Below, piece by piece: positions 8,942 to 17,963 of a stretch of DNA of 64,000 bases. The notes under the pieces are model-generated. The model was not told the DNA's origin and did no database searches. It was given only the letters and a program-made list of their open reading frames with translations. Each line of letters opens with the position of its first letter. Position 1 is the first letter of the stretch. This stretch comes from SCRD01 sp046705285 (GTDB lineage Bacteria > Acidobacteriota > Terriglobia > UBA7540). Both the position numbers and the translations under genes were made by a program. The DNA lies in contig JBJKQK010000052.1 in NCBI GenBank assembly GCA_046705285.1, forward strand, positions 1 to 64,000, written 5' to 3'.

Positions 8942-10120
8942 TCATGGCAGTGTCTGTGCCTCGACGGAGAGCACGCGCGGGAGATGCTGCACGATAGGTT
9001 TCCAACTGTCGCCGCCGTTGGCTGAGCCGTACACCTGTCCTCCGGTGGTTCCAAAATAGAGGCCGCAGGGATCAAGCTTGTCCACGCTCATTGCGTCGCG
9101 CAGGACATTGACGTAGCAGTTGCGCTGCGGCAAGCCTTTGGTGAGCGGCTCCCACTCGTTGCCGCCCGAGCGGCTGCGATAGACGCGCAGCTGGCCGTTG
9201 AGCGGATAGTGCTCGGAATCGCTCTTGATGGGAACTACATAGATGGTCTCCGGGTCATTAGCGTTGACGTCGATAACAAAACCAAAGTCGGTGGGCAGGT
9301 TTCCGCTGACCTCATGCCAGGTGTCGCCCGCATCATCGCTGCGCATCACGTCCCAGTGCTTCTGCATGAAGAGCACGTTGGGCTGAGATCCGTGCTGGGT
9401 AACGTGGTGGACGCAGTGGCCGATTTCGGCGGTCGGGTCCGGGATGTACTGGGACCTCAGGCCGCGATTGATCGGCTTCCAGGTCTTGCCGCCGTCGTCG
9501 GTGCGGAAAGCTCCGGCGGCCGAGATGGCGATGACGATCCGCTGGGGATTGCTGGGATCGAGAATGATCGTATGCAGGCACAGGCCACCTGCACCGGGCT
9601 GCCATCTGGGACCTGTACCGTGGCCGCGCAGCCCCGCGACTTCCTGCCAGGAGTAGGCTCCATCAACGGTGCGGAACAGAGCGGCGTCTTCCACCCCAGC
9701 GTAGACCGTGTCCGAATCAGTCAACGACGGCTCCAGATGCCAGACGCGCTTGAATTCCCAGGGATGCTGCGTGCCGTCATACCACTGGTGCGTGGTGAGC
9801 GGCTTTCCGGTTTCAGAAGAAGTGTCATAAACGAACCTGTTGCTCTCGCCTTGCGGCATGCCCTGCGGCGACTTGGTCACACCGCCGCCGGGAGCCTCCC
9901 AGGTCTTGCCACCGTCGTTCGAGCGTTGGATCACTTGCCCGAACCAGCCGCTCGATTGCGAACAATAGATGCGGTTGGGATCAGCCGGCGAGCCTTTCAT
10001 GTGATAGATTTCCCAGCCGGTAAAATGGGGCCCGCTCACTTTCCAACGCTTGCGCGTCCCGTCCGATTCCAGAATGAACGCGCCCTTGACCGTGCCCACC
10101 AAAAGCCTTACTCCGCTCAT
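8942..10120 (-). CDS. Asp-box (BNR/sialidase-like) beta-propeller protein
   Basis: A 392-residue beta-propeller with at least five Asp-box motifs (Ser/Thr-x-Asp-x-Gly-x-Thr-Trp): NDGGKTWEAP, DDGGKTWKPI, SDDAGDTWHEV, SGGNEWEPL and NGGDSWKPI. The sialidase catalytic arginine triad is not evident, so it is better seen as a VPS10/photosystem-assembly-like propeller or glycosidase-related scaffold than a sialidase. No signal peptide is visible at the MSGVRLLVGTVKGAF start, suggesting a cytoplasmic location. The upstream gene starts divergently only 57 bp away, and a MoaD-like gene follows on the same strand. Confidence 0.8.
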   Translation of the reverse strand: MSGVRLLVGTVKGAFILESDGTRKRWKVSGPHFTGWEIYHMKGSPADPNRIYCSQSSGWFGQVIQRSNDGGKTWEAPGGGVTKSPQGMPQGESNRFVYDTSSETGKPLTTHQWYDGTQHPWEFKRVWHLEPSLTDSDTVYAGVEDAALFRTVDGAYSWQEVAGLRGHGTGPRWQPGAGGLCLHTIILDPSNPQRIVIAISAAGAFRTDDGGKTWKPINRGLRSQYIPDPTAEIGHCVHHVTQHGSQPNVLFMQKHWDVMRSDDAGDTWHEVSGNLPTDFGFVIDVNANDPETIYVVPIKSDSEHYPLNGQLRVYRSRSGGNEWEPLTKGLPQRNCYVNVLRDAMSVDKLDPCGLYFGTTGGQVYGSANGGDSWKPIVQHLPRVLSVEAQTLP

Positions 10121-10164
10121 TCAATCCTCCTTGTCGAGTTTCGTGAAATGCGCAACCCCTGCGG

Positions 10165-10178
10165 TATAATTAACGTCA
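10165..10178 (+). promoter_or_regulatory. -10 box abutting a start codon (leaderless candidate)
   Basis: A perfect TATAAT lies at 10165-10170 and the ATG of the coiled-coil gene begins at 10178, seven bases after the hexamer. Transcription would start at or next to the ATG. No good -35 hexamer is seen at 16-18 bp and there is no ribosome site in between. Confidence 0.5.
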
Positions 10179-10519
10179 TGGATATCGAGAAAACCATGGA
10201 GTTCATTCTGAACACCCAGGCCAAGGTCGAAGCTTTGGGCCAGCAGAACGCTGAGCGCATCGCCGAACTTCAGGCCCTGGCCAAAGGGCACGAAGAGCGC
10301 CTCGCCAGGCTTGAGTCTTCGGTGGCGACCGTCACCGATCTCGTTGGCCGTGTGGCCCAGGCCGAAACCCAATTGGCCGAGCGCCTGGCCGGCTTGTCGG
10401 AGCGTATGGAGGCCGGCTTTCGAGATCTCCGAGAAGTTCAGGCTGGTACCGAATACAAGCTCAACGCTCTCATCGAAACCGTTGACAAGCTTGTCCGCCG
10501 CAATGGTCATAAAGAGTAG
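10178..10519 (+). CDS. Small coiled-coil protein, unknown function
   Basis: A 113-residue protein that is almost entirely helical and heptad-like: MDIEKTMEFILNTQAKVEAL at the start, then repeated AERIAELQALAKGHEERL- and AETQLAERLAGLSERM-type segments, ending in a basic RRNGHKE tail. No membrane segment or signal peptide is present. Single-gene unit, divergent from the Asp-box gene and convergent with the YCII-like gene. I do not recognise a named family; an oligomeric or adaptor role is inference only. Confidence 0.75.
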   Translation: MDIEKTMEFILNTQAKVEALGQQNAERIAELQALAKGHEERLARLESSVATVTDLVGRVAQAETQLAERLAGLSERMEAGFRDLREVQAGTEYKLNALIETVDKLVRRNGHKE

Positions 10520-10637
10520 TTCGGCTGTTCCTCTACGGTGCCAGTTTCCACAGCAATCAAGCCTTAAGACGTTTTCCTGCCATCCTGGGCTATGGGCCGC
10601 AGAGTTTGAATGTCGCGAGACCCGGGTTGTATGCTCC

Positions 10638-11072
10638 TTACTTCTTCGCGCCCTTGGCAAGCTGTTCGGTCTGCGCGCGCAGGTGTTTTTCGTGCTCAAT
10701 GATCTCGGGCGTGAGGACTGGGCCGAAATCTTCGAGTTCCATGATTGGTCGGAGCTCGATCTCGACTCCCCCGCCAAAGGGAGCGCGCTTGAGCCATTCG
10801 ACCGCCTCATCCATCGAATTTGCCTTCCAAAGCCAGAACCCGGCGACGAGGTGATCAGTCTCGGGAAAGGGGCCGTCGATGACCGTGCGCTCGTCCCCTG
10901 AGAACTTGACCCGTTTCCCCTTGGAACTCGGAGCCAGCCCCTCGCCTGCCAGCATCACGCCGGCCTTGAACAGTTCTTCGTTGTACTTCCCCATTGCTTC
11001 AAAGATCTTCTTGTCGGGCAACACGCCTGTTTCCGATTGCTTATCGGCTTTGACAATCACCATGAATCGCAT
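10638..11072 (-). CDS. YCII-related small protein
   Basis: A 144-residue alpha/beta-barrel (dimeric ferredoxin-like) protein of the YCII/DGPF group. The start MRFMVIVKADKQSETGVLP, the signature DGPFPETDHLVAGFWLW and the SMDEAVEWLKRAPF helix are characteristic. Members are often encoded near sigma-70 ECF factors or VOC proteins; here it follows a VOC-family gene and an HxlR regulator, probably in one operon. AGGAG sits six bases before the ATG. The enzymatic activity is not established for this family. Confidence 0.85.
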   Translation of the reverse strand: MRFMVIVKADKQSETGVLPDKKIFEAMGKYNEELFKAGVMLAGEGLAPSSKGKRVKFSGDERTVIDGPFPETDHLVAGFWLWKANSMDEAVEWLKRAPFGGGVEIELRPIMELEDFGPVLTPEIIEHEKHLRAQTEQLAKGAKK

Positions 11073-11230
11073 GGTTATCTCCTCTTGATGTCGTTACGAT
11101 AGCGGGCCGCTGAGCAGAACCCACGATAAGCCCTGCGAGCGCTGGCGGCAGCTACCAACCTCTTTCAACAGGTCGCAGAGTTTGAAAAGCACAAACACTG
11201 CGCAACCGCCAAAGAGGCGGAGCCGGCCGA

Positions 11231-11644
11231 TTATTCCTCTTTCTCGCAGTTGACCATCCACGGAATGCCGAAGCGGTCCGTGAGCATGCCGAAGCGTTTT
11301 GCCCAGAAGGTTTCCTGAATGGGCATAGTGACTGATGTGGCGCCCTCCGCCAGGCCCTGGTAGATGCGGTCCGCTTCGGCCGGATCGTCCACGCTGATCG
11401 ACACCGAAAAGCCCTGCGGTTTTGCCTGGCGGTCCGGAGGCGCGTCGGAGCCCATCAAGACTCCGCCGGGCGTGGTCATGCGGGCGTGAAGGATTTTCTT
11501 CTTCCATTCGGCCGGCACGCCGCCTTCGGCCGGCGAGCCGTCATGCGGCATCATGACCTGTATTTTCCCGCCCAGCAGCTTCTCGTAGAACTTGAATGCC
11601 TCTTCACATTGCCCCTTGAAAAGCAGGTAGGAATTCAATTGCAT
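11231..11644 (-). CDS. VOC-family (PhnB-like) protein
   Basis: A 137-residue member of the vicinal-oxygen-chelate superfamily, PhnB-like branch. It starts MQLNSYLLFKGQCEEAFKFY, typical of this group, and contains the two beta-alpha-beta-beta-beta halves; FWAKRFGMLTDRFGIPWMVN is the usual C-terminal motif. Members are glyoxalase- or dioxygenase-like folds, and for the PhnB branch no reaction is known. AAGGGG precedes the ATG. It lies between the HxlR regulator and the YCII-like gene on the same strand. Confidence 0.88.
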   Translation of the reverse strand: MQLNSYLLFKGQCEEAFKFYEKLLGGKIQVMMPHDGSPAEGGVPAEWKKKILHARMTTPGGVLMGSDAPPDRQAKPQGFSVSISVDDPAEADRIYQGLAEGATSVTMPIQETFWAKRFGMLTDRFGIPWMVNCEKEE

Positions 11645-11706
11645 GGGTTGCCCCTTTCGTCAGTAAGTGATTGACATTTCGTTCGAGTAAAGCCCCATGA
11701 AACGCG

Positions 11707-12198
11707 TCAGTGCTTTTTGCGCGTTCGCCCCGCAACACGGCCAGCGGCCCCGCTCTCGAATCCTGGCAGAAACGGCCTTGGATCCCGGTCTTTCCAGCGA
11801 TGCCGTACCTCAGCAATAACCGCCTCGCGGTTTTTTGCCATTTTTTCAATTACCGCACAAGGAGCCCCTGTGTCCTCATGCCGTGCGCCCCAGATGAGCA
11901 GTTCCAAAAGCACCGGGGCCAGATCGATGCCTTTTCCCGTCAGCCGGTAGTTCAGCTTCCGCCCGTCTGACTTGCTTCTTTCGGTCACGACGATCCCGGC
12001 TTCCTGCAACTTTTTCAGCCGGTCCGCCAGGATGTTGGTGGCAATTCCTTCACCGGATTGCAGGAACTCCTTGAAAGTCCGGTAGCCACGCACCATCAAA
12101 TCCCGAATGATCAGCAGTGACCAACGGTCCCCAAAAATCTCGAGCGAAATACTCACCGGACATCCAGACCGGTGTTTTGACTTGAACTCCCCAGACAC
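11707..12198 (-). CDS. HxlR-family transcriptional regulator
   Basis: A winged-helix DNA-binding regulator. The motif GCPVSISLEIFGDRWSLLII followed by RTFKEFLQSGEGIATNILADRL and RLTGKGIDLAPVLLEL identifies the HxlR family, members of which sense electrophiles or redox state, often through the N-terminal cysteine (present here in GCPVS). The start is uncertain: I took GTG at 12198; a TTG at 12234 would add 12 residues. The C-terminus (about 30 residues) is a basic Arg/Lys-rich tail not usual in the family. It is the first gene of a probable three-gene unit with the VOC and YCII-like genes. Confidence 0.85.
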   Translation of the reverse strand: MSGEFKSKHRSGCPVSISLEIFGDRWSLLIIRDLMVRGYRTFKEFLQSGEGIATNILADRLKKLQEAGIVVTERSKSDGRKLNYRLTGKGIDLAPVLLELLIWGARHEDTGAPCAVIEKMAKNREAVIAEVRHRWKDRDPRPFLPGFESGAAGRVAGRTRKKH

Positions 12199-12540
12199 TT
12201 TGTGAAAGCTATCATGATAACTTGCACAATGCAAGCAATATTCTGGACTAGCCTCGCTTTCTTGTGCGTTGCTTTGCGGCGAATTCCTGCTGGCGTCCGG
12301 CTACCTTCTCTGGGGTGGCCTCCCGACACTTTGGGCAATTCGAGGCGGGAATTCCGGCAATTACTCCTCTGTTGCTGTGAGGGCGGGCATTGACTTGGTG
12401 CGTGCCTTCTGCTAGTGTGAATTACTGGAAGAGAAGAATTTCCCCATACACTGCCGACGTCATGTCTTCCTACCCAAGTGCCGGGTTTTCCTGCTTTGCA
12501 ATTTAGCTTGGGAGTGTGAAAGGGTTTCGCGACTCTTTGT
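12199..12540. promoter_or_regulatory. hxlR-phoH intergenic region with palindromes
   Basis: Between divergent genes. Near the HxlR start are a perfect TATCATGATA palindrome (12210-12219) and an inverted repeat TTGCA-CAA-TGCAA (12222-12234), which could be operator sites for HxlR autoregulation. The rest, towards phoH, shows no gene. Confidence 0.4.
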
Positions 12541-13518
12541 ATGAAGGCAAGTGTCAAAATCGAGAGGGGCGTCGAAGAGCTTTTCGGCACTTACGACGCG
12601 AACCTGAAGCTGCTGGAAGAATGCTTGCAAGTTTCCCTCCATCTGAACAGCGAAAACCTGGAAATCGAGGGTGGGGATTTAAACGTGGCGCGCGCGCAAC
12701 GGCTTCTGGAGGAGTATGTCGAACTGGTCGATAGTGGCGCCCACTTTGACAGGGCGGAGTTGCGGGCCTTCCTGAAGATCCTTGCCCAGGACCCCACGGT
12801 TACGCTGAAGGGCCTGGCAGAAGCCGGGCGTCCCCGTACTTTTGGAAAGAAGACCATTACGCCGAAAAGCCTGAACCAGCGGCTCTATGTGGATGCCATC
12901 AAGCGGCATGACATGGTGTTCGGCATTGGTCCCTCGGGCACCGGCAAGACCTACCTTGCGGTTGCCATGGCCGTTGACGCATTGCTTTCTCGGGCCGTGA
13001 CGCGCATCATACTGGCCCGGCCGGCGGTCGAGGCGGGCGAGCGGCTGGGATTTCTTCCTGGAACTTTGCAGGAAAAAGTGGATCCGTATCTGCGCCCGCT
13101 TTACGACGCGCTCTATGATGTACTGGATCCCGAACGAACCGAGCGGATGATTGAAAAGGGAACCATCGAAATCGCGCCAATTGCTTTTATGCGCGGCCGG
13201 ACTCTGAACGACGCTTTCGTGATCCTGGACGAGGCCCAGAACACCACCAGCGAGCAGATGAAAATGTTCCTGACACGCCTGGGATTCAACTCCAAGGCGG
13301 TGATCACGGGTGACATCACCCAGGTGGACCTGCCGGAGGGGCGACGCTCCGGGCTGATGGAAGCTGTTGACGTGGTCAGCAGGGTGATTGGCATCAGCTT
13401 TGTCTACTTTACGGAACACGATGTTGTGCGGCACCAGCTCGTACAGCGTATTATTCGAGCGTACGAGGAGCATGACCAGGCGAGGGCAGCGGCCGAAAAC
13501 GTCCGAAGAGGGTCGTAG
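12541..13518 (+). CDS. phoH: PhoH-family ATPase
   Basis: A 325-residue cytoplasmic ATPase of the PhoH (PhoL) family. The Walker A loop GIGPSGTGKTYLA spans about residues 128-140, and the Walker B FVILDEAQN lies near 226-234 with Asp230-Glu231. ITGDITQVDLP is a further family motif. The N-terminal 110 residues are a KH-like/unknown region. It heads the conserved phoH-ybeY-corC-era order, which suggests a role in RNA metabolism and ribosome maturation. The ATG at 12541 follows GTGTGAAAGG-type sequence with only a modest ribosome site. Confidence 0.94.
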   Translation: MKASVKIERGVEELFGTYDANLKLLEECLQVSLHLNSENLEIEGGDLNVARAQRLLEEYVELVDSGAHFDRAELRAFLKILAQDPTVTLKGLAEAGRPRTFGKKTITPKSLNQRLYVDAIKRHDMVFGIGPSGTGKTYLAVAMAVDALLSRAVTRIILARPAVEAGERLGFLPGTLQEKVDPYLRPLYDALYDVLDPERTERMIEKGTIEIAPIAFMRGRTLNDAFVILDEAQNTTSEQMKMFLTRLGFNSKAVITGDITQVDLPEGRRSGLMEAVDVVSRVIGISFVYFTEHDVVRHQLVQRIIRAYEEHDQARAAAENVRRGS

Positions 13519-13601
13519 CTCGAAGCGCGTGGAGTCCGATGAAGGGGCTCTCGAAAATGGGCTTTGAGGGGTCATGTGACGCAGTGGAGGGGCGTCAAAC
13601 T

Positions 13602-14093
13602 ATGATTATCAACCGGCAAGATCAATTCGCTTTGGACCTGCCATCAGTGCGGGCGTATGAGCGCCGCGTGAAAAGCGTTCTGAATCTTGGGCAGCGCGAT
13701 TTCAACGTCTGTTTTGTAAGTGACGAAGACATCAGCAGGATGAACCATGTATACAGGGGCAAGACAGCGCCGACGGACGTCCTGTCATTTTCCTGGGAAG
13801 GTGAAGGAGAGAGCGGCCTGGAGGAACCTGTCAGGGACGAGTTCCGGAACTTTCTGGGTGACATAGTGATTTCTGTGGCAACCGCGGAAAGGAATGCGCG
13901 GGCCGAGGGGCACTCGACAGAGGAAGAAATCCGCCTGCTGATCCTGCACGGCGTCCTGCACTTACTGGGTTACGATCATGAAACCGACAATGGAGAAATG
14001 AGGTCACTGGAACTTTCCTTGCGCGCACGGCTGGAGAAAGCCGGAGGCGGTGCTTGGGGACGGGAGACGCAATCGGCCGGGCTTTCCAGGTAG
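13602..14093 (+). CDS. ybeY: Endoribonuclease YbeY (rRNA maturation)
   Basis: A 163-residue zinc metalloprotein required for 16S rRNA 3'-end maturation and 70S quality control. The zinc site HGVLHLLGYDH (His116, His120, His126) is intact, and the ENRxCxxD-like upstream region is represented by the MNHVYRGKTAPTDVLSF motif. I chose the ATG at 13602, preceded by GGAGG 11 bases upstream; the frame is open 21 codons before. Second gene of the phoH-ybeY-corC-era unit, 8 bp before the next start. Confidence 0.95.
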   Translation: MIINRQDQFALDLPSVRAYERRVKSVLNLGQRDFNVCFVSDEDISRMNHVYRGKTAPTDVLSFSWEGEGESGLEEPVRDEFRNFLGDIVISVATAERNARAEGHSTEEEIRLLILHGVLHLLGYDHETDNGEMRSLELSLRARLEKAGGGAWGRETQSAGLSR

Positions 14094-14100
14094 AGCGAAG

Positions 14101-15393
14101 ATGGACGTGATTCTTTGGATCGTGGTGCTCGGGCTGCTGGTGGCCGCCAGTTTCGTAGCCTCGTACCTGCGGCTGCTGATGCGGCGCCTGACTCCAATGG
14201 GGGCCCGCGCACTTTTCAAGACGGACGATCCGCGAAGGATTCGGGCTGACCGCGAACGGGTCGGCGTCTCGATTTCTGCCTTGCACGGCGTGGCCATGGC
14301 GTTGTACTCGATTGGAGTGACCGCCCTGCTTGTTTTCTATCATTCCGGCGCCGTGTGGGAAAGCCTGAGCGCCTCGCTGGTGGTGGTTCTGGCCACCATT
14401 ATGATCTTCGACCAGTTGATTCCGTTCATCATGGTGGCTCGCCATGACGAACCGGAAGCCATCCTTCGCCAGTGGCTGCCCATGCTGAAAGCGGCAGTTT
14501 ATCTGGCCTTGCCGGTCACATTCCCGATTCTGATCTCGACCACTATTGCCCGCCTGCTGGAATCTCCGGAGGAAGAGGAGGAGCCGCCAAGTTCCGCGAA
14601 GGGGCTGAAAGAGTTGATTGAGAGCGGTGAAGAGGCGGGTTTGATCGAAAAGGGCGAGCGTGAGTTGCTGCAATCGGTCGCCGATTTCAATGACAAGGTC
14701 GTACGGGAGGTAATGACTCCGCGGCCCGAGATCGCCGCCGTCGAGATCGATATGCCAATCGACGAGTTGCGCAACCTGTTCCGCCAGAAGCGCTATACGC
14801 GTTATCCCGTGTATTCCAAGGAACTCGATCACGTTGAAGGGGTGGTCAGCGTGCGCGACTTGACGGAGCTGTCGCCGGAGGACCAGAAGTTCGTTACTTT
14901 GCGTACCCTGACGCGGCCAGTGCGATTTGTGCCGGAGACGAAGCCCATCCGGGACTTGCTGAAAGAGTTGCAGAAAACCACGATGCAACTGGCCATCGTC
15001 ATCGATGAGTACGGCAGTGTCTCAGGACTGGTGACAGTCGAAGACCTTGTGGAAGAATTGGTGGGTGAAATCCGTGATGAGGTTGAGCCGCACGAGCGGG
15101 ATATCACGAAAGAAACCGCGAATACTTATCTGGTGGCTGGCCACACGGAGCTTGCCCACCTTGCAGATCAACTGAACGTTCAAGTCGAAAGCGGAGATTA
15201 CTCCACCGTCTCCGGGCTGGTTCTGGCCAAGCTGGGCCACATGCCGGCCGGTCAGGAAAAGGTGGAAGCCAATGGCACGATCTTTGAGGTTCTCGAAGTC
15301 AACCGGCGCACAGTCCTGAAAGTTCGGCTGATCCTCCCTGCGCCGAATTCCGAAACACAAGCCACTCATGCCGGAACCCAGAAAACCGCTTAA
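14101..15393 (+). CDS. CorC/HlyC-family CBS-domain membrane protein
   Basis: A 430-residue inner membrane protein. The N-terminal third has about three to four transmembrane segments (about residues 1-20, 60-80, 90-110, 135-155), followed by an acidic linker (EEEEE). Two CBS domains follow (REVMTPRPEIAAVEI and TMQLAIVIDEYGSVSGLVT), then the CorC_HlyC transporter-associated domain at the C-terminus. Family members are implicated in Mg/Co efflux (CorC, MpfA). It overlaps era by 26 bp and follows ybeY by 8 bp, so translational coupling is likely. The ATG at 14101 fits the domain start. Confidence 0.92.
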   Translation: MDVILWIVVLGLLVAASFVASYLRLLMRRLTPMGARALFKTDDPRRIRADRERVGVSISALHGVAMALYSIGVTALLVFYHSGAVWESLSASLVVVLATIMIFDQLIPFIMVARHDEPEAILRQWLPMLKAAVYLALPVTFPILISTTIARLLESPEEEEEPPSSAKGLKELIESGEEAGLIEKGERELLQSVADFNDKVVREVMTPRPEIAAVEIDMPIDELRNLFRQKRYTRYPVYSKELDHVEGVVSVRDLTELSPEDQKFVTLRTLTRPVRFVPETKPIRDLLKELQKTTMQLAIVIDEYGSVSGLVTVEDLVEELVGEIRDEVEPHERDITKETANTYLVAGHTELAHLADQLNVQVESGDYSTVSGLVLAKLGHMPAGQEKVEANGTIFEVLEVNRRTVLKVRLILPAPNSETQATHAGTQKTA

Positions 15394-16273
15394 GTCGGGC
15401 TTTGTCGCGGTCGTGGGCAGGCCCAACGCCGGAAAGAGCACCCTGGTCAATGCTCTGGTTGGCGCAAAGGTTTCGATCGTGACTCCAGTGGCCCAGACCA
15501 CGCGAAACCGCATCCTGGGAATCGTGCATCGGCCTGAGGCCCAGGTTGTCCTGATGGACACTCCGGGCATCCACCGGCCGCTTTGCAGGCTGAATGAACA
15601 GATGATGTCCTTCGTGCGCGAAGCGCTCGAAGAGCGCGACCTGACTCTGCTGATTGCGGATGCCTCAGTGCCTTTCGGCAAGGGGGATGAGTTTGCGGTT
15701 CAGTTTGTGGCGGAACACGCTCCGAGGTCCATCCTGCTGCTGAACAAGATTGACAAGGTCCACAAGCCGAAGCTTCTCCCGCTGATCGACCGTTACGCGA
15801 AGCTGCACGATTTTGAGGAGATCTTTCCGATATCCGCGCTGAAGGGAACAGGCCTGGAGGAGGCGCTGCAGGCCGTTATTGCAAGGCTTCCCGAAGGTCC
15901 CGCCTATTTCCCTGAGGACATTTATACCGACCAGCCGGAACGCTTCCTGGCCAGCGAAATCATCCGCGAACAGGTGATCCGCAATACGCACCAGGAACTG
16001 CCCCACGTGAGCGCGGTGCTGATGGAGGGCTTTGAGGAATCCGACACGCTGACGCGAATCCATGCCACCATCCTGGTGGAAAGGGAATCGCAAAAGCCCA
16101 TCGTGATCGGCTCAGGCGGAAGCCGAATCAAGCAGATCGGTACCGAAGCGCGCCAGGAACTGGAAAAGGTCTTTCCTCCCAAGGTCTTCCTTCAGCTTTT
16201 TGTCCGAGTGGAATCGCACTGGCGCGATAACAGGTCGCTGGTCGCCGCGCTGGATTACCGGAACGAACGGTGA
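15368..16273 (+). CDS. era: GTPase Era
   Basis: A 301-residue GTPase that binds 16S rRNA during 30S assembly. The G1 loop GRPNAGKST is at about residues 17-25, G3 is MDTPG, G4 is NKIDK and G5 is SALKG. The C-terminal KH domain follows, with IVIGSGGSRIKQIGTEARQELE. Last gene of the conserved phoH-ybeY-corC-era cluster, starting inside the end of corC. Confidence 0.97.
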   Translation: MPEPRKPLKSGFVAVVGRPNAGKSTLVNALVGAKVSIVTPVAQTTRNRILGIVHRPEAQVVLMDTPGIHRPLCRLNEQMMSFVREALEERDLTLLIADASVPFGKGDEFAVQFVAEHAPRSILLLNKIDKVHKPKLLPLIDRYAKLHDFEEIFPISALKGTGLEEALQAVIARLPEGPAYFPEDIYTDQPERFLASEIIREQVIRNTHQELPHVSAVLMEGFEESDTLTRIHATILVERESQKPIVIGSGGSRIKQIGTEARQELEKVFPPKVFLQLFVRVESHWRDNRSLVAALDYRNER

Positions 16274-16587
16274 AGCTGAAGGCCAGCAGTTGCGCCTATC
16301 AGAGCGACAGCTAACCAACCGAAAACCAAATGAGGATAACCGATGGCTGCGGAATGAGCGCCCTTTCGATTGTCCGAAGGAAGCGAGCCACGGCACCAGT
16401 TTCACGCGTGGTCTCCTTCTGATTGTGATTAAGCTCAAGTGTCCACGGCGTAGAGATGATGGCCCGGTCGGGACTCCGCGAGGTTCGACCCCGCGGAGTC
16501 GCGCACATAAGATCCTGCCGATTCTGAGGGCCGCAGGCGTTACAATGCAAGAACCTTTGCCGGACGGCGTGTTGCTTGAGGAGAAGA
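16274..16587. other. Intergenic region with 9-bp stem-loop
   Basis: No gene recognised. A perfect stem (GACTCCGCG at 16472-16480 with CGCGGAGTC at 16492-16500) lies about 90 bp before the permease start. There is no T-tract, so it may be an mRNA leader structure of the permease rather than the era terminator. Confidence 0.5.
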
Positions 16588-17916
16588 ATGAGGAGTACGG
16601 CTCTCGGAACGACCCGGAAGGACGGCCTTGGAACGATGTCGGTCCTTTCCATCGGTGTTGGAGGGATGGTCGGCGGGGGCATTTTTGCGGTCACAGGGCT
16701 GACGATTGAGATGACCCGTGGGGCGGCTCCGGTCGCTTTCCTTGTGGCCGGCGTGGTAGCCCTGCTCACCGCCTATTCCTACCTGAAACTCACGCTGCGA
16801 TATCCCGGCCAGGGCGGCACGGTGGAGTTCCTCAACCGCGCTTACGGAACCGGCATCTTCACGGGCGCCACCAACATCCTGCTCGGCCTGAGCTATGTGG
16901 TTCTGCTGGCGATCTACGCTTTCGCCTTCGGCAGTTATGGGGCAAACCTGATTTCCCGCAGCCAGTACCGGTTGTGGCAACATGCGCTCATCACCGGGAT
17001 CATCATCTTCCTGGGCATCATCAACCTGGTGGGCGCCCGGTTGGTGATCCGTTCTGAAAATCTCTTCAACCTTCTGAAGATGTTGCTGCTGGTTGCCTTT
17101 ATCTGCGTCGGACTGGGTACTCATCTGGAAACGGCGCGCTTGAGCCTGTCGTCATACGTCCCGCTCTGGGGAATTGTGTCAGGGGCGATGATTATTTTCC
17201 TCAATTACGAAGGCTTTGAATTGATTGCCAACGCCTCACCGGATGTCACGAATCCGGAGAAATCCCTGCCCATCGCCTATTTTGGCGGCGTGCTGGTGGT
17301 GATTATTCTCTACGCCCTCATTGCCGTGGCGGTGGTGGGCCATTTAAGCTTCACCACCATCGCCAGGCACTCCGACTATGCCCTGGCGGTGGCCGCCCAG
17401 TCTTTTCTGGGCCGGGGTGGCTTCGTGATGATTGTGGTTGCGGCGTTGCTGGCAACCAGTTCAGCGATCAACGCAACGTTATACGGTTCCGGGCGGCTCA
17501 CCTACGTTGTTGCCAAAACCGGCGAGCTGCCGGCGGAACTGGAGCGCAGCCTTTTCCACGAGCACCCCGAAGGAATGATCATTTATGCTCTGCTCTCTCT
17601 GCTGATTGCGAATTTCCTGCCGTTGAATGCCATTGCGACCATGGGCAGCGCCGGCTTTCTGCTGATCTTTATGGCTGTCAACATCGCTAATGTGCGCCTG
17701 GCTGGTGACACGCGCAGCATGGCCTGGATCTCTGTGTTGGGCACGCTTGCGTGTGCTATTGCCATGCTGGCCTTGTGCTGGCAGGTCTGGCAGGACCCGG
17801 CCACCCGCAGCCAGCTTTGGATATTGGCCGGAATGATCCTTGTGTCGGTCGCCATCGAGGCGGCCTACCGTGGCGTGACCGGACGTGACATGCATCTGGG
17901 ACATCGCAAGGCCTGA
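16588..17916 (+). CDS. APC-family amino acid permease
   Basis: A 442-residue inner membrane transporter of the amino acid-polyamine-organocation superfamily with about twelve hydrophobic segments. The first helix carries GVGGMVGGGIFAVTG, the glycine-rich unwound substrate-binding motif. The 240s carry an NYEGFELIANASPDVTNP motif typical of TM6 and the following loop. The start at 16588 is chosen because GAGGAG lies six bases upstream; an in-frame ATG four codons earlier is less well placed. Substrate is not determinable. It ends near a perfect hairpin separating it from the convergent ntrX-like gene. Confidence 0.9.
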   Translation: MRSTALGTTRKDGLGTMSVLSIGVGGMVGGGIFAVTGLTIEMTRGAAPVAFLVAGVVALLTAYSYLKLTLRYPGQGGTVEFLNRAYGTGIFTGATNILLGLSYVVLLAIYAFAFGSYGANLISRSQYRLWQHALITGIIIFLGIINLVGARLVIRSENLFNLLKMLLLVAFICVGLGTHLETARLSLSSYVPLWGIVSGAMIIFLNYEGFELIANASPDVTNPEKSLPIAYFGGVLVVIILYALIAVAVVGHLSFTTIARHSDYALAVAAQSFLGRGGFVMIVVAALLATSSAINATLYGSGRLTYVVAKTGELPAELERSLFHEHPEGMIIYALLSLLIANFLPLNAIATMGSAGFLLIFMAVNIANVRLAGDTRSMAWISVLGTLACAIAMLALCWQVWQDPATRSQLWILAGMILVSVAIEAAYRGVTGRDMHLGHRKA

Positions 17917-17963
17917 GCAGGCGGGCTCTGCAAATCAGACCCATCAATCCATCCGGCGATGGG

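Noticed and set aside
8942..10120. Calling the Asp-box protein a sialidase
   Set aside because: Asp boxes alone occur in many propellers; the sialidase catalytic residues are not visible and no signal peptide is present.
16441..16510. tRNA-like T-arm (GGTTCGACC) upstream of the permease
   Set aside because: It cannot form a proper 5-bp T-stem and no other tRNA arm is visible; it is only a stem-loop.
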